Shown one piece after another: positions 42,201 to 54,200 of a stretch of DNA of 64,000 nt. This stretch comes from Henricia sp. BOLD:AAB3569 (Eukaryota > Echinodermata > Asteroidea > Spinulosida > Echinasteridae), in assembly GCA_037783545.1 (NCBI GenBank), contig JBBELK010000314.1, positions 620,001 through 684,000 on the forward strand, given 5' to 3'. The translations under genes were made by a program, and so were the position numbers. Position 1 is the stretch's first letter. Every line of letters begins with the position of its first letter. Below the pieces are notes generated by a model, which saw only the letters and a program-made list of their open reading frames with translations, was not told the origin of the DNA and searched no databases.

Positions 42201-45200
42201 AAATACAAGTTGCGTGTTTGCAGAGGGATAAAATGTCACCGCCATAAAACCCTTCTATGGCAACGGAAGCATTTCTGATCGATATTACGTTTGAAATTAC
42301 AGTCCCTGTATATTTGCAGACGCTGAAAAGGGCCATTAGTGTATGACACAGATTTTTCGGTGTGATGTACGTGGCTAATCTAATTTTAACCTAATTTTAA
42401 TGATTTTTCTTCTATTTCACAAAGGCCTTTCTCGGTCGTTTGAAAACGCATCTCCGCAATCAGAAGGTCGATTTTCTATTAGGTGCACATATTTCAATGT
42501 ATGAGCAGTTCATATTACACTAGGCTTATATTTCCACATGCAATGTTACGGTAATAAAAACCACATGTGAACAACATTAAAATTATGTACAGTCAACCTT
42601 TATAAAGTGGCCACCTGCCTAGAGTGGCCACGTTTGTCCAGTCCCAAATCAGTTTGTACATATTAATAATAATAAATACACTTATATAAGCGCGAAATAT
42701 ATTTTTTTAAATGCTCAAGGCGCTTTACAAAGGGATGAAGGAAAAACAAAATTAACTTCAAAATTAAAAAATTAAAAACAAAACTTTAAAATGAAAAAAA
42801 AACCACAAAAATCTGAAAATTGACAGAGATTAGAGCAAAGAAGGTTTGAGTTAGTAGTATGATTATTAAATTGTCAGTTTTTAAGATTTTGTTTTTGTAA
42901 AGGAATGTCAACCATGACCAACTTACCTCATAATGGTTTTGAATTGATCCTGGTCCATTCCACACTCTGGGTCAGAGAGGCGACTAATCATGTCAGGCAT
43001 TACGTTGTAGATAGCGTTACCCTGCAAAAAATGAGGGTGAGAAACGAGGGATAAAAATTAGTGATAACAACGGGTGATTATAACGAGTGATATATTAAAC
43101 AACTGATACAAATGTGAGAAACAAGTGCGAAAAAAGGAGCGTGAAAAAAGCTGGGCGAGAAAAAAAACGCAAAAAGAAAAAGCGCAAAAAAAAAACCCGC
43201 AAAAATAAAGAGCGCGAGAAAAAAAACCCAAAAAAGAGCGCGAGAAGAGCGCGAGAAGAAGAGTGCGAGAAACAAGAGCGTGAGAAACAAGAGCACGAGA
43301 AACAATTGCGTGAGAAACGAGCATGAGAAACGAGCATGAGAAATGAGCATGAGAAACGAGTGTAAGAAACAAGTGATACAAACAAGCGCGGAAATCAAGC
43401 GCGTAAAAAAGAAACGCGAGATACGAGTCTGGGAAAAGGAGTATAGGAAACGAGCATAAGAAACAAGCATGAAAAACGACAACAGAATACAGGTGCGAAG
43501 AAATAAGCATAATAAATGAGCGCGATAAACGAGTGCAACAAATGAGCGTGAGAAATGAGTGCGAGACACAAGCGTGAGACAAGCGCGAGACAAGCGCGAG
43601 ACAAGGGCGAGACAAGCGCGAGACAAGAGCGAGACAAGCGCGAGACAAGCGCGAGACAAGCGCGAGACAAGCGCGAGACAAGCGCGGGACAAGCGCGAGA
43701 CAAGCGCGAGACAAGAGCGAGACAAGAGCGAGACAAGAGCGAGACAAGAGCAAAACACACAAGCGCAAGATACGAGCGCAAGACACGAGCGCAAGAAACG
43801 AGCGCAAGAAACTAGCTCGAGAACACGCCTCGCCAAAAACCCCAGAGAAGTGCGCCCAAGAAAAGTGCCCCAAGTTCGGACCGACTGTTCTTGAATCTCG
43901 AACAATGTTCTCGTACCCAAACAACGGGAGTATGACCCAAGAAGAATACAGGATCTCCCACTACCTACCACCAAGAACAAGCAAGAACAGACCGCCCAAA
44001 ATCGACCTTGACTTGTGAATTGAATTTGCTCACCTTCTTAGAGAGCTCAAAGAAAAACAGCTTAGCCAACGAAGCAATCCGCTCCTCAGGATCAACGATG
44101 CACGTCGCCATCTCACTAATCTGACCTTTGACCTTGACCATGTCGTTTAGTATCAGGTGAGTTAAAACCATCAATGTGTTCTTACGAACATGGGCCGACG
44201 AGTCACGCAATCTGGATTCACCAAAAAAAAAATTACTGTGCAGTTTGGATTTAAAATACTTAACTACTTGACGCCAGAGGACGTGTAAATAAACGTTCCG
44301 GCAATGTATAGTTACAGGGGCGGTTGACTAGGAGTGTTGCAAAGTATGATCTTTTGGTGAGAAGATTCATACAATGAATGTAGAAATGACTCAAGAGTCA
44401 GTATTTGTGGTGCTTGACCTGGTCTTAACTATTCGCCAATCACATCTGCCTTTTTGAAAAATTTAAATTTTTTTGCCAAAAATAATTTCGGCGTCAACTG
44501 GTGAAAAAGATCTTGGGAGGGTGTGAGGTAAATTTACCTGGCATATAGGTTCGGAGTCCATGGTTCAATAAGGTTTGGGAAACGGAACGTCAGATCCCCC
44601 AGGGCTATGATAAGGTTTGCTCTGATCACGGGCTGCGGAGCCTGAAAAGAGGACAAAGTAAAAAGGGATGAGAGATTTGTAATGGAATAGTTCATTTTTC
44701 AATTGTTTTTAAATATTTGTACATTGTACTGAAATTGAGAGTTCCTTAAAGCTGGGTGGAAATCTCCCTTCACTTTCATGGTTTTCAACAGTATTCCTTT
44801 CTTTATATAGTCCTTTATGTACTAAGAACATTTTATTCAGAATTTCATCCTGGAAAAGTCAGAAATGTTCAGTCTTTTTCCGAGACTTTTTTCACGCGAA
44901 ACTGAAAACGAAAGGTTGCGTCAATAAATTTGAGCTATATGTGTGACGTCATAGCAAGGGGACACACAGAGCTGCTACACTGACTGTGGTCATGTACCCA
45001 GCTCCTCGCAGTATGCATGCAGGGAACCGAGGATTTTCCACAGAGTTGCAAGTGTTACCACCAACAAGGCACGAAGCTGGCATTTTATTGATATCAAAAA
45101 TGAATTCAGTGTAACAACCACTGAGAAAATACACGACAATTTTTACAGAAAAATAACGACTGGTGGTTTATGCTATGCGGAAAGCATGCAACTTGCTTTG

Positions 45201-48200
45201 CAAAATAGTGACTGTCTCCTGACGCTATTTAAAGTCGTAATCAAGAATAGAACAAAATATCCATACACAATTTTAAAACAAAGACCAAACAAACAGCGTA
45301 TACCTTCTCTAGAATAGTAAAGAGTAGCTGGAGATGCGCCTCACAGAACTCAGAGCTGACCAGCATGAATTTAGCCAATGCAAGGGAGGCAGCGGCCCTA
45401 AGCCCAGGCTCACTGTACTTCACTGGATTACTACAAACAGACACCAGTAATGGACGAATAGCTGAAAGTAAGTTGGAACCTGTGGGGACAAAAACAGATT
45501 GCATAATTGAAAATTTAAAAAACAGGAACAGCAGCATTACATAACTAAAGAATAATGTTGATAAACTGCCTTGTAGAAATTTCAGTCACATAGATGCAGT
45601 AATACTTCAGAAAACATGAAAAATCCATGCATGGTTTTTGTGTTGAACGAATAGTAAAAATTGTCTGCATACATTTTTTACCTTTTAAAAAGCATGGGTC
45701 TTGATTCAAGTCACAAGCTATTCAAATGAACTCCAACAAAGGCATTCTTTCGTGGGTGTTCATCGTTTGCTTCTTGTTACTGGACTTGTGACAGACTTGT
45801 GCGGGACTTGTCACAGACTTGTGATTTTATCGGCTCTGGACTTGTGATAGACTTGTGATGGACTCTACTCTACAACTCTGGTAGGATACGATAATGTGTT
45901 TGGTTGGATTCTAACCTGTAACCAGTTCAGATTCACATATCTTGCGGATGTATTCAGCTTCCGCATCTTCAGCAGCCGCTCCCCCAAGACCCATTTCATC
46001 TTCAATACCAGTTTGTTCGCTGCTAACGCTCTCCTGTATGAGATAAAATATGAGCCTCATCAGGATTCGAACCAGAGACCTCTGAATCACCGGGTAAGGT
46101 GCTCTACCACTAAGATATAAGGCACAGTGATATATTCAACTTAGCAAAGTAGTAAATGGAATTTTGATATGGATGCTAAATAACATTAAAATGACACAAC
46201 TAAACACGGGATAAGAGAAATACCGTATGGGCCTAATCAGGATTCAAACCAGAGACATTGGACTCTCTGGGCAGATGCTCTACCAGCTGAGCTATGAGAC
46301 ACAGTGGTATACTCCCTCAGGTTTTCCCTTAGACCTCTGACACACTGGACAGATGCTCTATCAGCTGAGCTATGAGACACAGTGGTATACTTCCTCAGGT
46401 TTTTCCCAAGACCTCTGACACACTGGGCAGATGCTCTACCAGCTGAGCTATGAGGCACAGTGGTATACTCCCTCAGGTTTCCCCTCAAGACCTCTGACAT
46501 ACTAGGCAGATGCTCTACCAGCTGAGCTATGAGGCACAGTGTTATACTCCCTCAGGTTTTTCCCCCAAGACCTCTGACACACCAGGCAGATGCTCTACCA
46601 TCTAAGCTATAAGGCACAGTGGTATACTCCCTCGGGTTTTCCCTACAAACCTAAGTTTTTCTCTCGGATGTTGCATAACCCACCTTTGCCGTTTCTTTCC
46701 GTCCTTTCGTTTCTTTTTCCTTTTCTTTTTCCTGAATGTTGCGTCTTCGTTTCATCTCACTGGCGACCATTACGTCGAGGTGTACTAACTGGGCCAGGGC
46801 CACATTGCCAGCGAAGGCTAGAAACCGGGACAGGACACCGGCTGGGCAACTGGTACTCGCTGCTGCCTCTGCTGAAAAGAAAGAAAATATAAATAAATAA
46901 ATAAAAAAATAATTGCTGATGAAAGGCCTAAAGTTTTACATCGTTGTAAAATTCTTTGATCTAGAGAATCATTCTCGTGACATCATGATTTTCCTATTAT
47001 TTTTCTTCCTACTGACCATTAACACGGTTTGGCCATCTTTGTCGTGTTTCCCGTAATACGTGTCGGGCACTATCAGTGCGTCTTCGCGACAGTGCGTGTA
47101 ATCATCCGTTGTTGTTTTGAGAGAATCACTGTTTGTGCTGCACATTTTCTTGACCGCGCTACGTGTGTGTCATTATGATGCACACAATGAACAATTTCAA
47201 CACAGGTCCAAACTATTTTTCCTGCAAGCCTCAATTTAGTTACGTTCATTTAAATAGGGAAAATAATAAGATGGCCGCACCGCGATAAATGTCTATTTGC
47301 CTTGGTGGCCTCGGCTAATGTCAAGGCTTGCCTCTGAAACAGGATTTATTAGAATATTTACAGAAAATCAATTCAAAATTCACAGACCTGATTCCGATTG
47401 GATAGCAGTCTCGTCATTGGTAGACCCGTTCTGAGCATGCCCAGTTTTCAGGACGGTTGACGCGAGCCCTTTGATTATATCGCCAATAATGGCATCAGGA
47501 TGTTCCGCAAGTCGGTAGACTGTATTGATGGCCTGCTCAGCAAGTGGTAGCCAGTGCGTTTTCTGCAAGTCTGTTACTCCTAAAAATACAATCAGGCATT
47601 GTTATGCGATCAAGTACACTAGGCCACCAAAATAATCATTGAACCTTTATCTGGTCAAAATTTTACTACGACCCCATATAAATTTATTTCAATTTCATGG
47701 AGTTGTTACAAATAACCCTCTGAAAAATATTGTAAATTCTTTAAAATAGGGTTTCGTTTAAACGTTCGGCAAAACCATTTTTTTCATTTATATTTTTTAA
47801 ACGTACCTGTAATAAGGATAGTTGAGAGATAATTGAATATCTGATGATCTGTTGGGAAACGAAATGGTTCTTCGCCGTCCAGAACTTTGGGCTAAAAATA
47901 AAATAAACAACATTGATTTTGCGTTGATAATTTACACCCGATAAGCAAATTGAATAAATTTATATATTTTGTTTCGTCACCTCCGCTCAAAACTCCATGT
48001 AAATCCTCACTAGAACCCCAGTCAGAGCTTGTATAGTCACCTTTAATGTTGAGTTCATTCACCAGTCAGGCCGACCCTAGAAATCTGGACCTCAAGCCAA
48101 GCTCCATTCATTTGTATACCCTGCATAATAGAAGCTATCAACCATCCTACTTCTGGCCGAGTGACACAATGTAAACAACAGCTGTTTGCAACCAATGGCC

Positions 48201-51200
48201 TGACAGAGAAATAGCCCCAGGGTACAGCTCATCCTAAGTCTCCCAACCCTTGGAAATCTGGACCTCAAGCCAAGCTCCATTCATTTGTGTACCCTGCATA
48301 ATAGAAGCTATCAATCATCCTACTTCTGGCCCAGTGATGACACAATGTAAACAACCGCTGTTTGCAACCAATGGCCTGACAGAGAAATAGCCCCAGGGTA
48401 CAGCACTTCCGAAGTCTCCCAACCCTTGGAAATCTGGACCTCAAGCCAAGCTCCATTCATTTGTGTACCCTGCATAATAGAAGCTATCAATTATCCTACT
48501 TCTGGCCCAGTGACGCAATGTAAACAACAGTTGTTTGCAAACAATGGCCTGACAGAGAAATAGCCCCAGGGTACAGCGCTTCCGGCGTCTCCCCTTTGAG
48601 TCCCCGTGTAATTTTATGTTCCGTTATAAAATTGTCATAAAATTGATTTATTATCGAACAAACCTTGCCACTTTTGACTATTTTGAGCAGAGCTAAGCAG
48701 GTGTCCCGAGCAAGGAGAAAATCATCTTGACCCCTTGGGCCAAGCCCCTCCGAGACCAACACTTCAACGTTGCTGCGAATGATATTTGCATCAGCGCTGT
48801 CGAAAAAATACACGTGGTATCAAAATGACAGTGTGTTATGACAACAAAAATCAATAATATTTCTCACGCAAACTTGGGATGAGAGAAAAATCGTAAGGGG
48901 CTTGTCGAGATTACAAATTCTGCAGTATGCAGGCTTTAACGAAGTAAAATTTGGGCTTACCCGGCCGCCATTCCGATGATGACCAGCGCAGCCCGGCTTT
49001 CCTGGTCCGTTGTACCAGCATGTTTCTTAGTGAAGTACTCCCACAGTAGCTGGATAGCCTGAGTGGGGATGTCTTGGCTCTTCATAAACTCAGTGATCAG
49101 CTCTTCAAGAGAAGTCAGCTCCCCGAGAGTGGCATTGTAGGTCAGGGATAGGAGGCTTCGGATGATGGACTGGCATCGAGCTCTGTCATTGAGAAAGGAG
49201 ATTCAGTGTACTAAAGTGAAAACGTCACTCTTTTAGGGGTGAGACTGGAGGAAAACAAAATCTAGAAACTAAGAATCTAGGCAACATCGATTGTTGAAGA
49301 CGGTGAAGTGAAAGCGGAGGGTAAAATTGGTTCGCTGCCCACTGCTTGCCACATCGTGCCACTGCACACGTGCATGCATCACACACCACATGCAACGCAC
49401 GACTGTTGTCAGTTTACGATGCAGGCAAAGATGGCGCTTGCTTAGACTTGTACACGTCTGCTTCGCTATTCGTTGCAGTCTCGGTCTGCTTGCCGAGCGG
49501 CACAGTATACATACATGTATATGGTACGATGCTCTTTGTCATGGCACTTGCGTGGCGACCAGACTTGCACAAATTTGCTTCGCAAAATTAGTGAATCAAT
49601 TGAGGGCGCTCGTTAACAAAATATGGCCCGCTGGAAGGGCAAAAAAGCGGAAAATAAAATGTGGATCGCAGAGCACAAAACAAAAAAGTGGAAATCCGCT
49701 AAAAATCAGAGATTTCAAAATGAAAATCAGAGATTTCAAAATGAAAAACAGAAAACTCTCCAATCCGGACGTGCCGGTAAAATTCTGGAAATCCAGAAAA
49801 ATCCAGACAAATCTCACCCCTGTAAAAACTGTTTCCCAGTGCATTAGCAATGGACGTTTCAGATTACCAGTGAATGTTTAGGCAATAATCCTTGCAACTG
49901 ATAAATGTACGTATTTGTTTTATATAACTAATACATTGATTTTTGGTTCCCAATGATTGGTATTTCAGGACAAGATTGAGTTTTGATAAAAGCCAAAACT
50001 ACAAGTACATGTGATTGGCATGTGATGGGCATGTGATGGGCATGTGATGGGCATGTGATGGGCATGTGACTGACTTCATTACATGAACATACCTCTGTGT
50101 ACTCCCCTGTGGGTTAAGATACAGCCTCCTATAAGCCCCCACCACAGCCTCCTTAACTCCCTGCTCTTTAGACCAAACCAAGACCATCATGCGACGAATT
50201 CCCTCCACGGCGCTGGTCACGCCAAACTCGTGGGCGCGTACAAAGAACTCAATGGCTTCCAATACGTCGGTGGTGACTTTAGAGCTTAGAAGCTCGCATA
50301 GAATGGGTACGGCCTTTTGGATTTGGCTGGCAAAAGTCACGCAGTCCTGTGAAAAGAGAGTTGATTGGCTATGGTGTATTTTTTATCTAATTTGTTTCCG
50401 ATTTTAAAAAAATGACACTACTCACAATGCATAGTTCCGAGATTGCCCAGTTAACCCCGCCCCTTAGATACTGTTGCTATGTGCTCACAAGCCATTGCAA
50501 AAAAATGGCGACACACAACGTACAAAGCAACGGGACTCGGCATGGAAAGCACAGATTCATTGGAGAAAACTCAAAGGTATTTATGTTTTGGGGTCGACAG
50601 TTACCGTAGCACACACTGAGCGAAGGGCTAGTAATGCATGAGGGATGACATATATTTCATAAAAATGCGCTTTCCTACCTTTGAACAGCGTATCGCCCGA
50701 CATTGAAACAAAAATTCACCCGGTCACTGGCGCATACAACATACAAACTGTATGTGCAGAAATTCGCATGATTGTGTGATGATTGCATCACTTTGACCTA
50801 TGTGGGCGCCGTCTGCTAGCTCTATTGTGATTGGTCGCGGGTTCGGCTTGATTGACAGGTCGGAACTATGCATAAGTTGGGGATATTGTAGGGTAGACCA
50901 GGGTCGTAGCTGAGTCCATCAGAAGTCTATCACAAGTCCAGAGCTAATAAAATCACAAGTTCGCGACAATTCCCGCACAAGTCCGTCACAAGTCCAGTAA
51001 CAAGAAGCAAAGGATGAACACACGCAAAAGAATGCCTTTGTTGGAGTTCATTTGAATAGCTTGTGACTTGAATTAAGACCCAGGGACTTGTGGTGGACTT
51101 GTGAAGGCTTGTGATGGACTCGACTACAACCCTGCGATTAAAATTGGTGCCCAGAATGTCATAATTGTTATGTGCACAGTGCGAACATATTCTATTAAAA

Positions 51201-54200
51201 AGCATCACCAACATTTTTTTTTTAAACGGTACACGGAAGTTTTTCTTGCACAATGGCAAAATCCTTTTGGAAGTTACCTGTAGGTATTTCACGAGAACTT
51301 GTTGTTTCGACAGTTCGTTAACGACAGGGCCATTGGTAACTGCGTCCCCGTTACCGGACACGAGGGTCGTTTTGCTATTCGTCAGTTCGCCAACGTTATG
51401 AAGTTGTGGTACGTCATCTGTGTCCGAATCTGTTGGCTCTGAAATTTGCATACCTACAAGTATGAACAATTATACATGAATTAGTCAGAGGTCTTGGGGA
51501 TTAAAACCTGAGGGAGTATACCACTGTGCCTCATAGCTCAGCTGGTAGAGCATCTGCCCGGTACGTGTCAGAGGTCTTGGGGGAACCTGAGGGAGTATAC
51601 CACTGTGCCTCATAGCTCAGCTGGTAGAGCATCTGCCCGGTGTGTCAGAGGTCTTGGGGAAAACCTGAGGGAGCATACCACTGTGCCTCATAGCTCAGCT
51701 GGTAGAGCATCTGCCCGGTGTGTCAGAGGTCTTGGGGGAAAACCTGAGGGAGTATACCACTGTGCCTCATAGCTCAGCTGGTAGAGCATCTGCCCGGAGT
51801 GTCAGAGGTCTTGAGGAAAACCTGAGGGAGTATACCACTGTGCCTCATAGCTCAGCTGGTAGAGCATCTGCCCAGTGTGTCAGAGGTCTTGGGGAAAACC
51901 TGAGGGAGTATACCACTGTGCCTCATAGCTCAGCTGGTAGAGCATCTGCCTGGTGTGTCAGAGGTCTTGAAGAAAACCTGAGGGAGTATACCACTATGCC
52001 TCATAGCTCAGCTGGTAGAGCATCTGCCCAGTGTGTCAGAGGTCTTGGGGGAAACCTGAGGGAATATACCACTGTGCCTCATAGCTCAGCTGGTTCAGCA
52101 TCTGCCCAGTGTTTCAGAGGTCTTGGGGAAAACCTGAGGTAGTATACCACTGTGCCTCATAGCTCAGCTGGTAGAGCATCTGCCCAGTGTGTCAGAGGTC
52201 TTGGGGGAAACCTGAGGGATTATACCACTGTGCCTCATTGCTCAGCTGGTAGTGCATCTGTCTGGTGTGTCAGAGGTCTTGGGGAAAACCTGAGGGAGTA
52301 TACCACTGTGCCTCATAGCTCAGCTGGTAGAGCATCTGCCCGGTGTGTCAGAGGTCTTGGGGGAACCTGAGGGAGTATACCACTGTGCCTCATAGCTCAG
52401 CTGGTAGAGCATCTGCCTGGTGTGTCAGAGGTCTTGAGGAAAACCTGAGGGAGTATACCACTGTGCCTCATAGCTCAGCTGGTAGAGCATCTGCCCAGTG
52501 TGTCAGAGGTCTTGGGGAAAACCTGAGGGAGTATACCACTGTACTTCATAGCTCAGCTGGTAGAGCATCTGCCCGGTGTGTCAGAGGTCTTGGGGAAACC
52601 TGAGGGAGTATACCACTGTGCCTCATAGCTCAGCTGGTAGAGCATCTGCCCAGTGTGTTAGAGGTCTTGGGGGAAACCTGAGGGAGTATACCACTGTGTC
52701 TCATAGCTCAGCTGGTAGAGCATCTGCCTGGTGTGTCAGAGGTCTTGGGGAAAACCTGAGGGAGTATACCACTGTGCCTCATAGCTCAGCTGGTAGAGCA
52801 TCTGCCCGGTGTGTCAGAGGTCTTGGGGGAAACCTGAGGGAGTATACCACTGTGTCTCATAGCTCAGCTGGTAGAGCATCTGCCTGGTGTGTCAGAGGTC
52901 TTGGGGAAAACCTGAGGGAGTTACCACTGTGCCTCATAGCTCAGCTGGTAGAGCATCTGCCTGGTGTGTCAGAGGTCTTGGGGAAAACCTGAGGGAGTAT
53001 ACCACTGTGCCTTATATCTCAGCTATGTGGACCATATGATTTTTCTCTTCACCCCATTTTTGGGTCTTACCAAGATAGACAGTTTTCAGCGTGAACAGCA
53101 ATTGGGCTTCCGAATCTTGGCACTCGTCCAAATCATTTCCCTCGTCATCCAAGGGGCTGAAAAATTAAGAAGTAAAAAAATGTTCAATTTTTTTACAGGG
53201 TGGGGGGCGGGGTGTCGAGGACAGCATAGGACTTTACATGCACTGTAAAATGTTGACATTTCATGTTACTGACAGACAAATGTTGATAAGTATTATTTCG
53301 GGGGAGGGATGGAGCGTCTTGAAAAATACTACGCTCTGTAGAACTGTGAAAATGTTGACAACATTTAACGGCCCCTACAGATAATGCTATTTTTAATACC
53401 TGAATACAGGAGGAGGTGGAGTGAAGATTTGATCATCCGGCCAGGATTCCTTGGCGGCTTGTAGGAGGTGCAGCGCCTGGCGATGTTGGGATTTATCCAG
53501 GAGATCTTGCAGGTTGGCCAAGACGCTAAAAAGAAGAGAAAATAAAGATTGTTTAAATTTAATTCTAATTCTAAACTCTAATTCAAATTCAGTAAAACCC
53601 TTACAAGCTTCAACGGAAATTTGTGTGTGAAAACAAAATTCCTGGTTACCACAAACAATTTCTGTTCGCTTTAGACATTTCTTTCTCCGATCTCTCTAGA
53701 CTGCCCCAGTGTTGGATCAATAAGCAATCCCATCCATCCTGCACTCAATGACCTTAAACCAGAAAGTGTTGCAGTATCTCGGTGCCATTTTGAAAAGCAC
53801 CGATGGACCACCACATTTTCAGCAGGACCAGTAGAGTTCTCTAATCTACTGGTCCTTCTGACCAGCATGAAATTCAGGTTAATTTCAATTACATTTGCTT
53901 TAGAGAACCAACAAGAAACTTAACAAGATATTGCTAAAAATGGGCAGACAAAAATTGATTAAACATACTCCTGTATGGACGCATCTTCCGGTATTTCCAC
54001 ACGATTAACATCTTCTTCTGTGGTTTCGATAGACTCTTCCAGAAATTCCTTGATCACAATTGACAACTCCGGCTCCATTGCTTGCCACATTTCTTCCTTT
54101 TTACCGTGAACATCTGTAAACAAAAAACGTAAACCGAAATAATTAATAGGCAAAATTAGGCAGAAATAAACATTTCGACATTGATTTCTCCAAATTGCTG

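Noticed and set aside
43058..43980. Open frames of about 300 codons rich in RACLALVSRLS on the - strand
   Set aside because: They follow the 11-base minisatellite and overlap each other in several frames; NCAPD2 exons 24 and 25 flank the array as an intron.
51720..52992. Repeated 26-residue 'protein' (GRASAQCVRGLG) across the tRNA-half arrays
   Set aside because: The unit is 78 bases (26 codons), so an open frame persists by arithmetic. The DNA is recognisable as tRNA-derived, and the same frame is broken in the older array at 12195.
53671..53868. Possible THAP-like fragment (SRCHFEKHRW on +)
   Set aside because: Only a C-x-H-F-like word is visible, without the upstream CxxC or AVPTIF box. 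It is too short and isolated between NCAPD2 exons 11 and 12.
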